A DNA stretch of 63,748 nt from contig CACZYK010000024.1 in the NCBI GenBank assembly GCA_902785295.1, positions 1 to 63,748 on the forward strand, written 5' to 3'. Within the stretch, counting starts at the first letter, position 1; each line of letters opens with the position of its first letter. The DNA comes from an uncultured Clostridium sp. (GTDB lineage: Bacteria > Bacillota > Clostridia > Clostridiales > Clostridiaceae). Both the position numbers and the translations under genes were made by a program. A model generated the notes under the pieces. The model was not told the DNA's origin. It made no database searches and worked only from the letters and a program-made list of their open reading frames with translations. This document shows, in pieces, positions 16,850-24,955 of this stretch.

Positions 16850-18130
16850 TTACTCACCTCCACAGTTATCCTCTACATTAATTCTAAATATATCTGCACC
16901 AAGTTTTCTAAATTTACTTTCTATGTGAGGATATCCTCTATCAATATGTTGTATGTTGCCTATTTCTGTTCTTCCTTCTGCTACAAGCCCTGCTATAACC
17001 ACAGCTGCTCCAGCTCTTAAATCTGTAGCTTTTACAGGTGCTCCAGTTAATCTTTTTACTCCATCTATTATAGCAACTCTTCCTTCCACTTTAATATTTG
17101 CTCCCATTTTCTTAAGTTCATCTACATGTTTATGTCTATTTTCCCAAATAGCTTCGTTTATCAAACTTCTTCCTTCAACTACACTTAATAATGCTGACAT
17201 TGGCTGTTGAATATCTGTTGGGAAACCTGGATAAGGAGCTGTTTTTATATTTACTGGTCTTAAATTTTTATCAACTGTAACTCTTACACTGTCATCACCC
17301 TCATCAACAATAGCTCCCATTTCCTTTAGCTTTGCTGTTATTGATTCTAGGTGCTTAGGAATTACATTGTTTATAACTACATCTCCTCTTGTAGCTGCTG
17401 CTGCTATCATAAATGTACCAGCTTCTATTTGGTCTGGTATTACACTATAATTACATCCTTTAAGCTCTTTAACTCCATTTATTTTTATAACATCTGTTCC
17501 TGCACCCTTTATATCTGCACCCATAGTATTTAAAAAGTTTGCTAAGTCAACTATATGTGGCTCTTTTGCCACGTTTTCTAATACTGTAAGCCCTTCAGCA
17601 AGTGTTGCAGCAATCATGATATTCATAGTTGCACCAACTGAAACTACATCAAAGAATATATTTGTTCCAACTAATTTATCTGCCTTTACATTAACAGCAC
17701 CGTGCTCTATAGTAACCTCTGCTCCTAAAGCCTCAAATCCTTTTATATGTTGGTCTATTGGTCTAACTCCTATCGGACACCCTCCAGGTAATTCAACCCT
17801 AGCTTTTTTAAATCTAGCAAGTAATGCTCCTATAAAATAATATGATGCTCTCATTCTTCTAACATCCTCTGTACAAGCATTAAAATTATTTACATCTGAG
17901 CTATCTATTTCTAAAGTATTGTCATCAATTTTATTTACAACGCACCCTAGTGATTTAAGTATTCTTTGAAGACAATGAACATCTTCTATATCTGGTACAT
18001 TATCAATTACACATTTTCCTGTCATTGCCATAATTGTAGCTGGTAAAATAGCTACAGCTGCATTTTTTGCTCCGTTTATTTCAACAGAACCTTTTAGAGG
18101 AATGCCTCCATTTATTATTAATTTCTCCAT
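16850..18130 (-). CDS. murA: UDP-N-acetylglucosamine 1-carboxyvinyltransferase MurA
   Basis: It catalyses the first committed step of peptidoglycan synthesis, adding enolpyruvate to UDP-GlcNAc. The catalytic cysteine is in [16 protein letters not shown] (Cys118 from the start chosen here), so it should be fosfomycin-sensitive. The NGAKNAA substrate loop (about 20-26) and the repeated EPT-synthase fold are complete. ATG 18130 is preferred over the in-frame GTG at 18139 because AAGGGTG, which includes that GTG, is its Shine-Dalgarno. Length 426 residues is normal. Coupled to the downstream WalJ-like gene. It is one of the two MurA/MurZ forms Firmicutes carry. Confidence 0.96.
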   Translation of the reverse strand: MEKLIINGGIPLKGSVEINGAKNAAVAILPATIMAMTGKCVIDNVPDIEDVHCLQRILKSLGCVVNKIDDNTLEIDSSDVNNFNACTEDVRRMRASYYFIGALLARFKKARVELPGGCPIGVRPIDQHIKGFEALGAEVTIEHGAVNVKADKLVGTNIFFDVVSVGATMNIMIAATLAEGLTVLENVAKEPHIVDLANFLNTMGADIKGAGTDVIKINGVKELKGCNYSVIPDQIEAGTFMIAAAATRGDVVINNVIPKHLESITAKLKEMGAIVDEGDDSVRVTVDKNLRPVNIKTAPYPGFPTDIQQPMSALLSVVEGRSLINEAIWENRHKHVDELKKMGANIKVEGRVAIIDGVKRLTGAPVKATDLRAGAAVVIAGLVAEGRTEIGNIQHIDRGYPHIESKFRKLGADIFRINVEDNCGGE

Positions 18131-18334
18131 CAAATTCACCCTTATTTGTAAATTGTATATATTATTAAAATTTCTAACTTTAGTATTTTAACTTATAGGC
18201 CTATTTTACCACCCTATAATTATTTCTATCTTGAATATTATATCATAAACTATATTTAATTAAATATGTTTTGACATTTTTTAATCAATTAAAAATTAAA
18301 TTCTCTATACTTTGTTTTCTTATATTTCCTAGTA

Positions 18335-18343
18335 TGCTATAAT
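18335..18343 (+). promoter_or_regulatory. Extended -10 promoter for the 18435 gene
   Basis: TGCTATAAT (18335-18343) is an extended -10. A poor TTGTTT lies about 20 nt upstream. Transcription would start about 50 nt before the hairpin leader. Confidence 0.45.
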
Positions 18344-18393
18344 TTATATTAAAGTATGTATTTTTACATATTAATTTATGGTAAATATTTAAG

Positions 18394-18434
18394 AAAGGAG
18401 AAAGTTATTGAAAATTTTTCAATAACAACTTACT
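18394..18434 (+). promoter_or_regulatory. Shine-Dalgarno separated from ATG by a hairpin
   Basis: AAAGGAG (18394-18400) lies 34 nt before ATG 18435, too far for normal initiation. Between them GTTATTG (18404-18410) pairs with CAATAAC (18420-18426), extended by A/T pairs. Folding shortens the effective spacing to about 11 nt. The same arrangement, with a compensatory base-pair change, precedes 19260. Confidence 0.65.
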
Positions 18435-18974
18435 ATGAAATATTATATTGTGGCTCTATTTAATGAAGAATCTTATGAAACTATTTTTCCTATTCAAAAA
18501 AGTATTTCCAAGAAATTTAAAGGATATAGGAATTCTCCAATACCACACATAACACTATCTATATTAGAAAATCCAAATATAGAAAAATTAACACCAGTTA
18601 TAGAAAAAATAATTAAACCTTATAAAAAGTTTAAAATTGAACTTGATAGTACTGTTTCTATATCAGAACAGCTTCATAGTTTAAACTTACACATGCAATA
18701 CAAAGGATACATAAAAAAAATTAAAACCTCCCTTTCAGATTTCTTAGAATTAAATGGATTTAATGATTTAATTCCTTCTGATAGTGAGCTTTCAATTTCT
18801 GTGGCTAATGTAAATTTTTCAAACAAAGATAATAAACGTACTGATATGTACTGTGATTTAATAAAGAAAAATCCTAATACAATAACTCTTAAAATAGATA
18901 GATTTGAAATTTGGAAGTTTTCTAATAACAGAAAAGAAACCTGTATAAAAAGTTTTCATTTAAAAGACTTCTAA
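18435..18974 (+). CDS. 2H phosphoesterase-like protein (2'-5' RNA ligase family), one catalytic His missing
   Basis: A 179-residue protein with the first 2H motif intact (PHITLSIL, His38 and Thr40) but the second replaced by SELSISVAN, where Ser120 stands in place of the expected histidine. Active 2H enzymes (RNA ligase-like, cyclic phosphodiesterase) need both. So it probably binds a nucleotide or RNA without normal catalysis, unless the second site lies elsewhere. Translation depends on the unusual hairpin leader at 18394-18434. Monocistronic, strong terminator at 18992-19029. Confidence 0.65.
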   Translation: MKYYIVALFNEESYETIFPIQKSISKKFKGYRNSPIPHITLSILENPNIEKLTPVIEKIIKPYKKFKIELDSTVSISEQLHSLNLHMQYKGYIKKIKTSLSDFLELNGFNDLIPSDSELSISVANVNFSNKDNKRTDMYCDLIKKNPNTITLKIDRFEIWKFSNNRKETCIKSFHLKDF

Positions 18975-18991
18975 ATTATTAATTTTAATCC

Positions 18992-19029
18992 AAATAATTC
19001 AAAATTTTATCATAAATTTTGAATTATTT
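18992..19029 (+). terminator. Rho-independent terminator
   Basis: AAATAATTCAAAATTT (18992-19007) pairs perfectly with AAATTTTGAATTATTT (19014-19029) and runs into a T-tract. Confidence 0.85.
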
Positions 19030-19094
19030 TTTTGTTTTAACAAAATTTTTTTGTATTCGTTTACTGACCTTTTCTTTATCTTAATAATTTTGTA

Positions 19095-19114
19095 ATATAT
19101 ATATATATATATAT
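19095..19114. repeat. (AT)10 dinucleotide tract
   Basis: Ten AT units lie about 80 nt upstream of the 19260 Shine-Dalgarno. Such tracts can vary in length by slippage and could alter promoter spacing, but no flanking -35/-10 pair is certain. Confidence 0.7.
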
Positions 19115-19174
19115 CACTTATTTTATTAAAAATTTTAATAAAATAAATAATAACAATAAAAAAACTATTTAAAG

Positions 19175-19259
19175 AAAGGAGAAGGTTACTGTTATCATAA
19201 GTTAAACATTAGAGGATAACACAATATATTTTTATGATTTTTCAGTAACGGTATAAACA
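19175..19259 (+). promoter_or_regulatory. Shine-Dalgarno separated from ATG by a large hairpin (85 nt)
   Basis: AAAGGAG (19175-19181) is followed by AAG and GTTACTG (19185-19191), which pairs with CAGTAAC (19243-19249), 10 nt before ATG 19260. Compared with 18404-18426 one U-A pair became C-G, which supports a selected stem. Inside, ATCATAA (19194-19200) can pair with TTATGAT (19232-19238), and GTTATC (19191-19196) with GATAAC (19215-19220), so alternative folds exist. Confidence 0.65.
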
Positions 19260-19733
19260 ATGAATATTCATACTTTACTTAATCAAGAAAAGGAACTTAT
19301 TAAAAATATAGCTATTGATAATACTCTAAGCGATTACACATTATTTGCCAGAAAACATCTTCAACTTCATATTAAAATGAGTGACTTAGCAAACGAAACC
19401 AAATGCTACAAGTATTGGGTAGGAGAAATTGACTCTGTCAATTTAGAAAATGTTTTCCAAAAGTACATATCTTGTTTTCACCAAATTTTATTTTTAGGTC
19501 TTGACGGTGACTTTGAAGATTTAGAGACAGTAACTGCACAAAGTACAGACTCCTGTCTTAGCGACCAATTCTTAAATTTATATATAGACATAAATGATTC
19601 TATAATGTCTTCATCAGAAGACCATTTTGCTACATTAGTTGAAGATTATCTAACACTAGGAAGCTGTCTTGGTTTTTCTGAAGAACAAATAATTGAAGGA
19701 CTTTGTGAATGTAATGAGGAAATAGCTCTCTAA
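19260..19733 (+). CDS. Degenerate all-alpha dUTPase-like protein
   Basis: The 157-residue protein aligns by eye with dimeric dUTPases (dUTPase_2, all-alpha NTP pyrophosphatases): SDLANETKCYKYW (41-53) and FQKYISCFHQILFLGLD (66-82) match the family motifs. The carboxylates that bind Mg2+ are altered: the helix-1 glutamates are Lys39 and Asp42, and the second ExxxD is Gln67/Ser71. Hydrolysis of dUTP is therefore unlikely; a binding or regulatory role is possible. It shares the SD-hairpin-ATG leader design with the preceding gene. The terminator overlaps its stop codon. Confidence 0.6.
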   Translation: MNIHTLLNQEKELIKNIAIDNTLSDYTLFARKHLQLHIKMSDLANETKCYKYWVGEIDSVNLENVFQKYISCFHQILFLGLDGDFEDLETVTAQSTDSCLSDQFLNLYIDINDSIMSSSEDHFATLVEDYLTLGSCLGFSEEQIIEGLCECNEEIAL

Positions 19734-19753
19734 TTTTAGAGGGTTATTTTTTT
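19722..19753 (+). terminator. Terminator overlapping the stop codon
   Basis: CTCTAA (including the TAA stop) pairs with TTAGAG, extended by AATAGC/GGTTATT with mismatches, followed by seven T. Confidence 0.7.
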
Positions 19754-19788
19754 ATTTTTAGGGAACACTACTCCTGAGGTGATAAAAT

Positions 19789-20220
19789 ATGATGCCAATA
19801 ATATTTGCTATTATTTCAGGGGTAGCTATGAGCGTACAAGGAGTTTTTAATACAAAACTAGGAGATAAAATTGGACTATGGGAAACAACAGTACTTGTTC
19901 AGGCTATTGGTTTAATCTCTGCACTTATAGTTTCTTTTATTTGTGGTAAAGGAAGTTATAGAGAACTTCAAAATACAAATAAATTATATCTTTTAGGTGG
20001 GATTTTAGGAATTATAATAACCTTTACAGTTATGAAAAGTATTGGAGGAATGGGTGCAACATGTGGTATTGCAATAATTTTAATATCCCAACTCTTAGCA
20101 GCTGCTTTAATCAATGCTTTTGGGCTGTTTGGAAGTGAAAAAATATCTTTTGGTTTTAAAGAAATATTAGGTATTGCAATTATGGTGGTAGGTATTGTAG
20201 TATTTAAGTGGAAACATTAA
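19789..20220 (+). CDS. DMT-superfamily transporter (DUF606/YdcZ family)
   Basis: A 143-residue protein with five hydrophobic segments and the N-terminal signature IISGVAMSVQGVFNTKLGDKIG of the DUF606/YdcZ half-size drug/metabolite transporters. Members often occur as pairs and probably dimerise; this one is single here. Substrate unknown. ATG 19789 follows GAGGTGAT; a second ATG one codon later is equally possible. It is 20 nt ahead of the MBL hydrolase and probably cotranscribed with it. Confidence 0.85.
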   Translation: MMPIIFAIISGVAMSVQGVFNTKLGDKIGLWETTVLVQAIGLISALIVSFICGKGSYRELQNTNKLYLLGGILGIIITFTVMKSIGGMGATCGIAIILISQLLAAALINAFGLFGSEKISFGFKEILGIAIMVVGIVVFKWKH

Positions 20221-20240
20221 TTTATGGAGATGATTAGTTT

Positions 20241-21059
20241 ATGAAACTTTTTAGTAATATACATTTCCTATCAGTTCTTGCTTTAAACAATATCAAAGAA
20301 TATTTTGTTGAAAGAGAATCTGCTATCAATGATATACTTGGTAATGATTCAGTTTATTGGTATGGGCATGCTACCACATTAATAAATTTATCAGGAACAG
20401 TTATTTTAACAGACCCAGTAATAACAAATAGATTAGGAATTTTTAAAAGAGTTGTTGACATACCTTGTGATTTAACTACAAAAAAACTTGACTATATAAT
20501 ACTTTCTCATGGACATATGGACCACTTGCATTTTCCCTCCTTAAAAAAATTAGATAGAAATGCTACTGTTATTGTTCCAAAAGGCTATAAAAGGCTTGTC
20601 TCTCTTTTAGGGTTTAAGAAAGTTGTGCTTCTTAGACATGGTGAAACTTACAAGGATGAGAATATAAAAATAACTGCTTTAGAAGCAAACCATGATGGTA
20701 GAAGATTTTACTTAGGAATTGATGATGAAAGTAATTCTTATCTTGTTGAAAAAAATGGTGAAAAGGTCTTCTTTGCAGGGGATACTGCCTATACAGAAAA
20801 CTTTAAAAATCTAGAATGTGATGTAGCAATAATGCCTGTTGGTTGCTATAAGCCTGATAGATTTTCTCATATGCACTGTACTCCTAAAGAAAGCTATGAA
20901 ATGTTTAAAATGATGAATGCTTCTTATATGATACCAATTCATTATAAAACATTTAAAATATCCTTAGAAGAATTTAAAGAAACTTCTAATACATTAAAAA
21001 ATTTCAATGACCCAAATTTAAAAATACTAAATATAGGTCAATCCTATTGTTTTAAATAA
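20241..21059 (+). CDS. MBL-fold metal-dependent hydrolase (UlaG/RomA-like)
   Basis: A 272-residue metallo-beta-lactamase fold: YWYGHATTLINLSGTVILTDPV at the N-terminus, metal motif LSHGHMDHLH (about 88-97), FAGDTAYTENF (about 172-182) and PIHYKTF (about 232-238). These features place it in the UlaG/NAPE-PLD-like group that cleaves phosphodiesters or lactones. The physiological substrate is unknown. It follows the DMT transporter by 20 nt with SD GGAGATGAT; the stop codon is part of the downstream terminator hairpin. Confidence 0.88.
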   Translation: MKLFSNIHFLSVLALNNIKEYFVERESAINDILGNDSVYWYGHATTLINLSGTVILTDPVITNRLGIFKRVVDIPCDLTTKKLDYIILSHGHMDHLHFPSLKKLDRNATVIVPKGYKRLVSLLGFKKVVLLRHGETYKDENIKITALEANHDGRRFYLGIDDESNSYLVEKNGEKVFFAGDTAYTENFKNLECDVAIMPVGCYKPDRFSHMHCTPKESYEMFKMMNASYMIPIHYKTFKISLEEFKETSNTLKNFNDPNLKILNIGQSYCFK

Positions 21060-21082
21060 CAGCTTTTTAGCTGTTATTTTTT
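21057..21082 (+). terminator. Terminator after MBL hydrolase
   Basis: AACAGCT (21058-21064) pairs with AGCTGTT (21069-21075) and is followed by a seven-T tract; the stem includes part of the stop codon. Confidence 0.85.
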
Positions 21083-21159
21083 TATTAATATTTATTTAAC
21101 AAAAATCTTGTTAAAATATATACTATATTAAAAACAATTACTTAAGTAGGAGATTTTTT

Positions 21160-22350
21160 ATGTTTTCTATAAAAAACAAACTTGATAGAAATCTTAAATA
21201 TTCTTTATTGAAAAATGAACATAAATATTATCGTGTCTTAATAAAATATAAATTTTTCTCAGAATCTTTAGGGAAAAAAATCATAGGATACAAAGGAACG
21301 TTGATTTATATCTTAAAAATTTCTAACATAATATGTGCTAAATTAGATAAAGCATCTATTGAAAGAATTATTGAATATCCAGAAGTTAAATTTATAACTT
21401 TTGATGAATACTTATTTTTATGTGGCATGAGTGTTTCAACAGCAAATAAAGCATATTCATATAAAAAACTTACCCTTTCAGGGAAAGATGTAGATATAGG
21501 CTTAGTAGATAGTGGAATTTATCCTCATCCAGATTTATCTACCCCTTCTAATAAAATAAGTTCATTTGTTGATATCATAAACAACCTATCTTATCCCTAT
21601 GATGATAATGGTCATGGAACTGCAATAGCTGGAATAATAGCTGGAGATGGTACTTCAAGTGAAAATATGTATAGAGGAATTGCTCCTTATTCAAGGCTTC
21701 ATTGCTATAAAGCCTTTGATAGTTTAGGGAAAGGCTTCTCTTCGGATGTTTTATTTTCAATTGAATCCATTCTTCTTGAAAATGATAAAAACAACATAAA
21801 AATTCTTTGTCTTCCCTTTGAACTTTTGACACATAATCAGTTAATTTTAGATGCGTTTGATAATGTATTTTCCTTTGCAATAAAGAAAAATATAACCCCT
21901 ATTGTTCCAAGTGGAAGTAATGAAAATATTGAAGGCTCAATATATGGCATAGGTAATTTAAAAAATTGTATTACAGTAGGAGGAATTGATACCTCTTCTA
22001 TACAAAAACCTTATAAGTATTCATCAGCTGGCACTTCTAAAAGTGGCAAACCTGATTTATGTGCAGCTTGTGTAAATATAACCTCACTTAACTCAAATAC
22101 TTCTTATATATCTGAAAAAGATGGTCATAAACTCTATCCTCCAAAGCTTTCATCCTCTTATAAAAGTTTTAATGGCACCTCATTAGCTGCTGCATATGTA
22201 ACAGGAATTACTGCTCTTCTTTATGAAAATAATCCCTTATTAACCTTTAAAGATATTTTTTCTTTATTAAAGCTATCTTGTGAAACAACTGATTTTCCTA
22301 AGTTTAATCAAGGAGAAGGAGTAATTAATCTTACAAAATTACCATTTTAG
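21160..22350 (+). CDS. S8-family serine peptidase (subtilase)
   Basis: The catalytic triad is complete: Asp117 in DIGLVDSGI, His152 in DDNGHGTAIAGI, Ser341 in FNGTSLAAAYVTGI, with Asn254 as likely oxyanion residue. At 396 residues it has about 105 residues before the catalytic domain, which may be an inhibitory propeptide, but no signal peptide or membrane segment, so it is probably cytoplasmic, like B. subtilis ISP or clostridial germination-type subtilases. It stands alone between a terminator and the dnaD gene. Substrate unknown; no neighbouring inhibitor or csp gene supports a germination role. Confidence 0.9.
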   Translation: MFSIKNKLDRNLKYSLLKNEHKYYRVLIKYKFFSESLGKKIIGYKGTLIYILKISNIICAKLDKASIERIIEYPEVKFITFDEYLFLCGMSVSTANKAYSYKKLTLSGKDVDIGLVDSGIYPHPDLSTPSNKISSFVDIINNLSYPYDDNGHGTAIAGIIAGDGTSSENMYRGIAPYSRLHCYKAFDSLGKGFSSDVLFSIESILLENDKNNIKILCLPFELLTHNQLILDAFDNVFSFAIKKNITPIVPSGSNENIEGSIYGIGNLKNCITVGGIDTSSIQKPYKYSSAGTSKSGKPDLCAACVNITSLNSNTSYISEKDGHKLYPPKLSSSYKSFNGTSLAAAYVTGITALLYENNPLLTFKDIFSLLKLSCETTDFPKFNQGEGVINLTKLPF

Positions 22351-22439
22351 TATAGTTGTTATCTTTGCTCCCCTTTGCTATAATTAATTTACTCAAAATA
22401 AATATTTTTATTGGATAATTATAACAAGGAGGGCATAAG

Positions 22440-23426
22440 ATGAGCACTTTTATGTTTAAAAATACGAACTTAAACTTCACCCCTGTAAGTAATGTTTTTA
22501 TAGAAAAATATATGCCTAATGCAAGAGGAGAATTTGTAAAAGTTTATTTACTAATGCTCAAGCACTCTATAGCTGGAGAACCTGGTATTAGTGCTCCAAT
22601 ATTAGCATCTTCTTTAAATTTATTAGAATCTGATATTATGAATGCCTTAAATTACTGGAGTGACTTAGGAGTAATTAAACTTACTTCAATTGACCCTATG
22701 AATAATTTTTCTATTGAATTTTTAGATTTAAGTGAAGATAATTTTACACCTAACAAAGAAGTTAACTTATTAGATGCCCTAGAAAATAAAGGCATTAATG
22801 ATATGCTTAAAGACATTGAAAAAATTCTTGGAAGAACTTTATCTCCCAAGGAGATGGAAATGTATCTTGGATGGCAGAAAGAGTTTTCTTTTCCTTCTGA
22901 ACTTATATTGCTATTAGTTGAATATTGTGCTTCTAAAGGAAAAAGTGATTATAGATATATAGAAAAAGTTGCTCTAACATGGCATGATATGAATATAACA
23001 ACAATGGCTCAAGCTCAAAATTATATAAAACAAACAGAGGACAAATGGGTTAAAATAAGAAAAATTCTTTCTTATCTTGGTATAAAAAATAATGACCTTA
23101 TGAAACCTCAAGAAGAAATGATTGATAAATGGCTTGCAACATATAATTTTGACTTAGATGTAATTAAGAAGGCATGTAATATATGTGCAGAACGTCTTAA
23201 TAGAGCAGATTTTAAGTACATAGATGGTATTTTAACAAACTGGTTTAATAACAACATAAAAACCTTAGATGATATAGCTGTTAAAGATAAGCAATTTAAG
23301 AAAAATTATAAAAAGAATACTTATAATAAAAATAATTCTTCTAATGGATTTAATAATTTTGAGGCTCGTTCTTATGATTATGAAGCATTAGAAAGAAAAT
23401 TGTTAGGATGGGATAGTGATGATTAA
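22440..23426 (+). CDS. DnaD-domain primosomal protein
   Basis: The 328-residue protein has an N-terminal winged-helix DDBH1-type domain (about 1-110) and two DnaB_2/DDBH2 repeats: about 130-205 (ILGRTLSPKEMEMYLGWQKE ... YIEKVALTWHDMNI) and about 210-285 (WLATYNF...YIDGILTNWFNNNI). Each repeat has the YxxxIxxxW-like motif. In Firmicutes DnaD/DnaB proteins help load the replicative helicase at oriC and during restart. Its stop overlaps the DnaC-like loader gene by 11 nt, so the pair forms a primosome operon. SD AAGGAGG. Confidence 0.92.
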   Translation: MSTFMFKNTNLNFTPVSNVFIEKYMPNARGEFVKVYLLMLKHSIAGEPGISAPILASSLNLLESDIMNALNYWSDLGVIKLTSIDPMNNFSIEFLDLSEDNFTPNKEVNLLDALENKGINDMLKDIEKILGRTLSPKEMEMYLGWQKEFSFPSELILLLVEYCASKGKSDYRYIEKVALTWHDMNITTMAQAQNYIKQTEDKWVKIRKILSYLGIKNNDLMKPQEEMIDKWLATYNFDLDVIKKACNICAERLNRADFKYIDGILTNWFNNNIKTLDDIAVKDKQFKKNYKKNTYNKNNSSNGFNNFEARSYDYEALERKLLGWDSDD

Positions 23427-24390
23427 TGGTTATCAATCTAAACTTTTAGATATTTATTCAAAAATAAGAGAAGAGGAAGCTAATCTTCTTAAAGAAAGAA
23501 AAGCTGAGATAAAAAAATATCATCCTGAAATTTTAGAAATTGATGATAATATAAAAAAATTATCTTTACAGCTATCTTTAGATATACTCAAAGGTAAAAG
23601 TGAAGATACAATAAAGGACTATAAAGAAAAAATCACAGATTTAAGAATTGAAAAATGTGAAAGTCTTGTTGCAAATGGATATGACCAAGACTATTTAAAT
23701 CTTCATTATAAATGTGATAAATGTAAGGATACAGGTTTTATTGGAAATACTAAATGCTCTTGTTATTATCAAAATCTTATAAAACTATATTATGAAAATT
23801 CATCATTACAAAATGTTTTAAATGAAAAGAATTTTAATTACTTTGATATTAATCTATTTTCAAATAATAAAACTGGAAATGAAAAATATTCTCCAAGAGA
23901 AAACATAGAAAAACATTTAGAATATATAACTTCTATTTATCTTCCAAACTTTAAAGATAGCAATACTAACCTACTCTTTTATGGTAATCCTGGTAGTGGA
24001 AAAACCTATATGTCATATTGTATTGCAAAAGAACTATTAGATGCTGGATGTTTAGTTATATATAAAACTTCTGATGAATTAATAAATAATCTTAAGGATA
24101 TTCGTTTTAATAATAATTCTACTTTAGAAGAGCTTCTTATAAATTGTGACCTTCTTATAATTGATGACTTAGGAGCAGAACAAAAAAATGAATTTTGCAT
24201 CACAGAATTATTTAATCTATTAAATAAAAAGCTTTTACTAAAGAAAAAAATGCTTATATCAACAAACCTCTCTATAGCTGATATAAGTAATATTTATAGC
24301 GAAAGAATATATTCAAGAATTATTGGCGAATTTAAGCTATGCAAATTTTATTGTAAAGACATAAGAATAACATTAAATTTAAAAAGATAA
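23416..24390 (+). CDS. DnaC/DnaI-like helicase loader ATPase
   Basis: A 324-residue AAA+ protein. The N-terminal half is coiled coil followed by a CDKCKDTGFIGNTKCSC cysteine cluster (about 99-115), a zinc-binding feature of DnaI-type loaders. The C-terminal AAA+ module has Walker A NPGSGKTYMSY (about 193-203), Walker B LLIIDDLGAE and sensor-type ISTNLSIADI. It loads DnaB helicase; dnaB itself is at 31877. It overlaps dnaD by 11 nt. The constant-loop hairpin element 1 begins 2 nt after its stop codon. Confidence 0.93.
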   Translation: MMINGYQSKLLDIYSKIREEEANLLKERKAEIKKYHPEILEIDDNIKKLSLQLSLDILKGKSEDTIKDYKEKITDLRIEKCESLVANGYDQDYLNLHYKCDKCKDTGFIGNTKCSCYYQNLIKLYYENSSLQNVLNEKNFNYFDINLFSNNKTGNEKYSPRENIEKHLEYITSIYLPNFKDSNTNLLFYGNPGSGKTYMSYCIAKELLDAGCLVIYKTSDELINNLKDIRFNNNSTLEELLINCDLLIIDDLGAEQKNEFCITELFNLLNKKLLLKKKMLISTNLSIADISNIYSERIYSRIIGEFKLCKFYCKDIRITLNLKR

Positions 24391-24391
24391 A

Positions 24392-24463
24392 ATGGGGTCA
24401 CTTATTACTTTGCTTTTTCCGTCGACAAGCTCCAAGTCAACACAAAGTAATAAGTGACCCCAT
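24392..24463. repeat. Constant-loop hairpin element, copy 1
   Basis: A perfect 21-bp stem (24392-24412 with 24443-24463) encloses a 30-nt loop with the core GTCGACAAGCTCCAAGTC (24421-24438), preceded by TTCC. The stem sequence is unlike copies 2-4 while the loop core is nearly identical. It lies directly behind the dnaC-like stop and may also stop transcription, though no U-run follows. Confidence 0.9.
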
Positions 24464-24470
24464 CTAACTA

Positions 24471-24505
24471 AATGAAAGGAAATTTCTAACCCCATTCCTT
24501 TCATT
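24471..24505. repeat. Inverted repeat, 11-bp stem
   Basis: AATGAAAGGAA (24471-24481) and TTCCTTTCATT (24495-24505) are perfect complements around a 13-nt loop. No conserved loop core; possibly a terminator for the dnaD-dnaC operon or an independent element. Confidence 0.65.
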
Positions 24506-24577
24506 AAACTTTATCGTTAATATTAACAAGTTATATAAAATTTAGCAAGCACCATAATTTCCTAATAATATAAAAGC

Positions 24578-24646
24578 AGAGTGAATATATTATTTTGCTC
24601 TTCCGTCGACAGGCTCCAAGTCGGGACAAAATAATATATTCACTCT
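24578..24646 (+). repeat. Constant-loop hairpin element, copy 2
   Basis: A perfect 20-bp stem (24578-24597 with 24627-24646) and a 29-nt loop with core GTCGACAGGCTCCAAGTC (24605-24622). Stem and loop nearly match copy 3 in reverse orientation, so copies 2 and 3 form inverted repeats around the tRNA array. Confidence 0.9.
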
Positions 24647-24669
24647 CCTCAAACAAAAGGAAATTTTCT

Positions 24670-24701
24670 AAAAAAAAAATTGCTTCAAAAACTTGAAGCA
24701 A
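24670..24701 (-). terminator. Terminator of the tRNA operon
   Basis: On the reverse strand TTGCTTCAA-GTTT-TTGAAGCAA (24701-24680) forms a perfect 9-bp stem followed by nine or more T (24679-24670), right after the last tRNA. Confidence 0.93.
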
Positions 24702-24705
24702 CTTT

Positions 24706-24782
24706 TGGCGACTCAGAAGGGGCTCGAACCCTCGACTTCCAGCGTGACAGGCTGGCACTCTAACCAACTGAGCTACTGAGCC
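24706..24782 (-). tRNA. tRNA-Asp (GTC), copy 1
   Basis: A 77-nt cloverleaf with acceptor GGCTCAG/CTGAGTC, anticodon GTC in CTGTCAC, T-arm GGTTCGAGCC and encoded CCA. Identical to the copy at 25078-25154. Last gene of the operon, 4 nt before the terminator stem. Confidence 0.97.
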
Positions 24783-24789
24783 ATAACTT

Positions 24790-24865
24790 TGGTGGGCACA
24801 ACAGGGCTCGAACCTGTGACCCTCTGCTTGTAAGGCAGATGCTCTCCCAGCTGAGCTATGCGCCC
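24790..24865 (-). tRNA. tRNA-Val (TAC), copy 1
   Basis: A 76-nt cloverleaf with acceptor GGGCGCA/TGTGCCC, anticodon TAC in CTTACAA and encoded CCA. Identical to the copy at 25163-25238; spacers of 7 nt on both sides. Confidence 0.97.
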
Positions 24866-24872
24866 AAAGCAA

Positions 24873-24947
24873 TGGTGACTCCTAGGGGAATCGAACCCCT
24901 GTTACCACCGTGAAAGGGTGGTGTCTTAACCGCTTGACCAAGGAGCC
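24873..24947 (-). tRNA. tRNA-Glu (TTC)
   Basis: A 75-nt cloverleaf starting GGCTCCTTGGTCAAGCGG, anticodon TTC, T-arm GGGGTTCGATTCCCC and encoded CCA. The intact member of a pair; the other copy (25244-25297) has lost its 3' end. Confidence 0.97.
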
Positions 24948-24955
24948 TTATATTA

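Noticed and set aside
17616-17840. Forward-strand open frames inside murA, and similar frames opposite other genes
   Set aside because: They are antisense shadows of well-conserved genes and lack ribosome-binding sites.
24531-24872. Reverse-strand frame across the tRNA genes
   Set aside because: It is a translation of tRNA-Asp, tRNA-Val and the terminator; no protein is expected.
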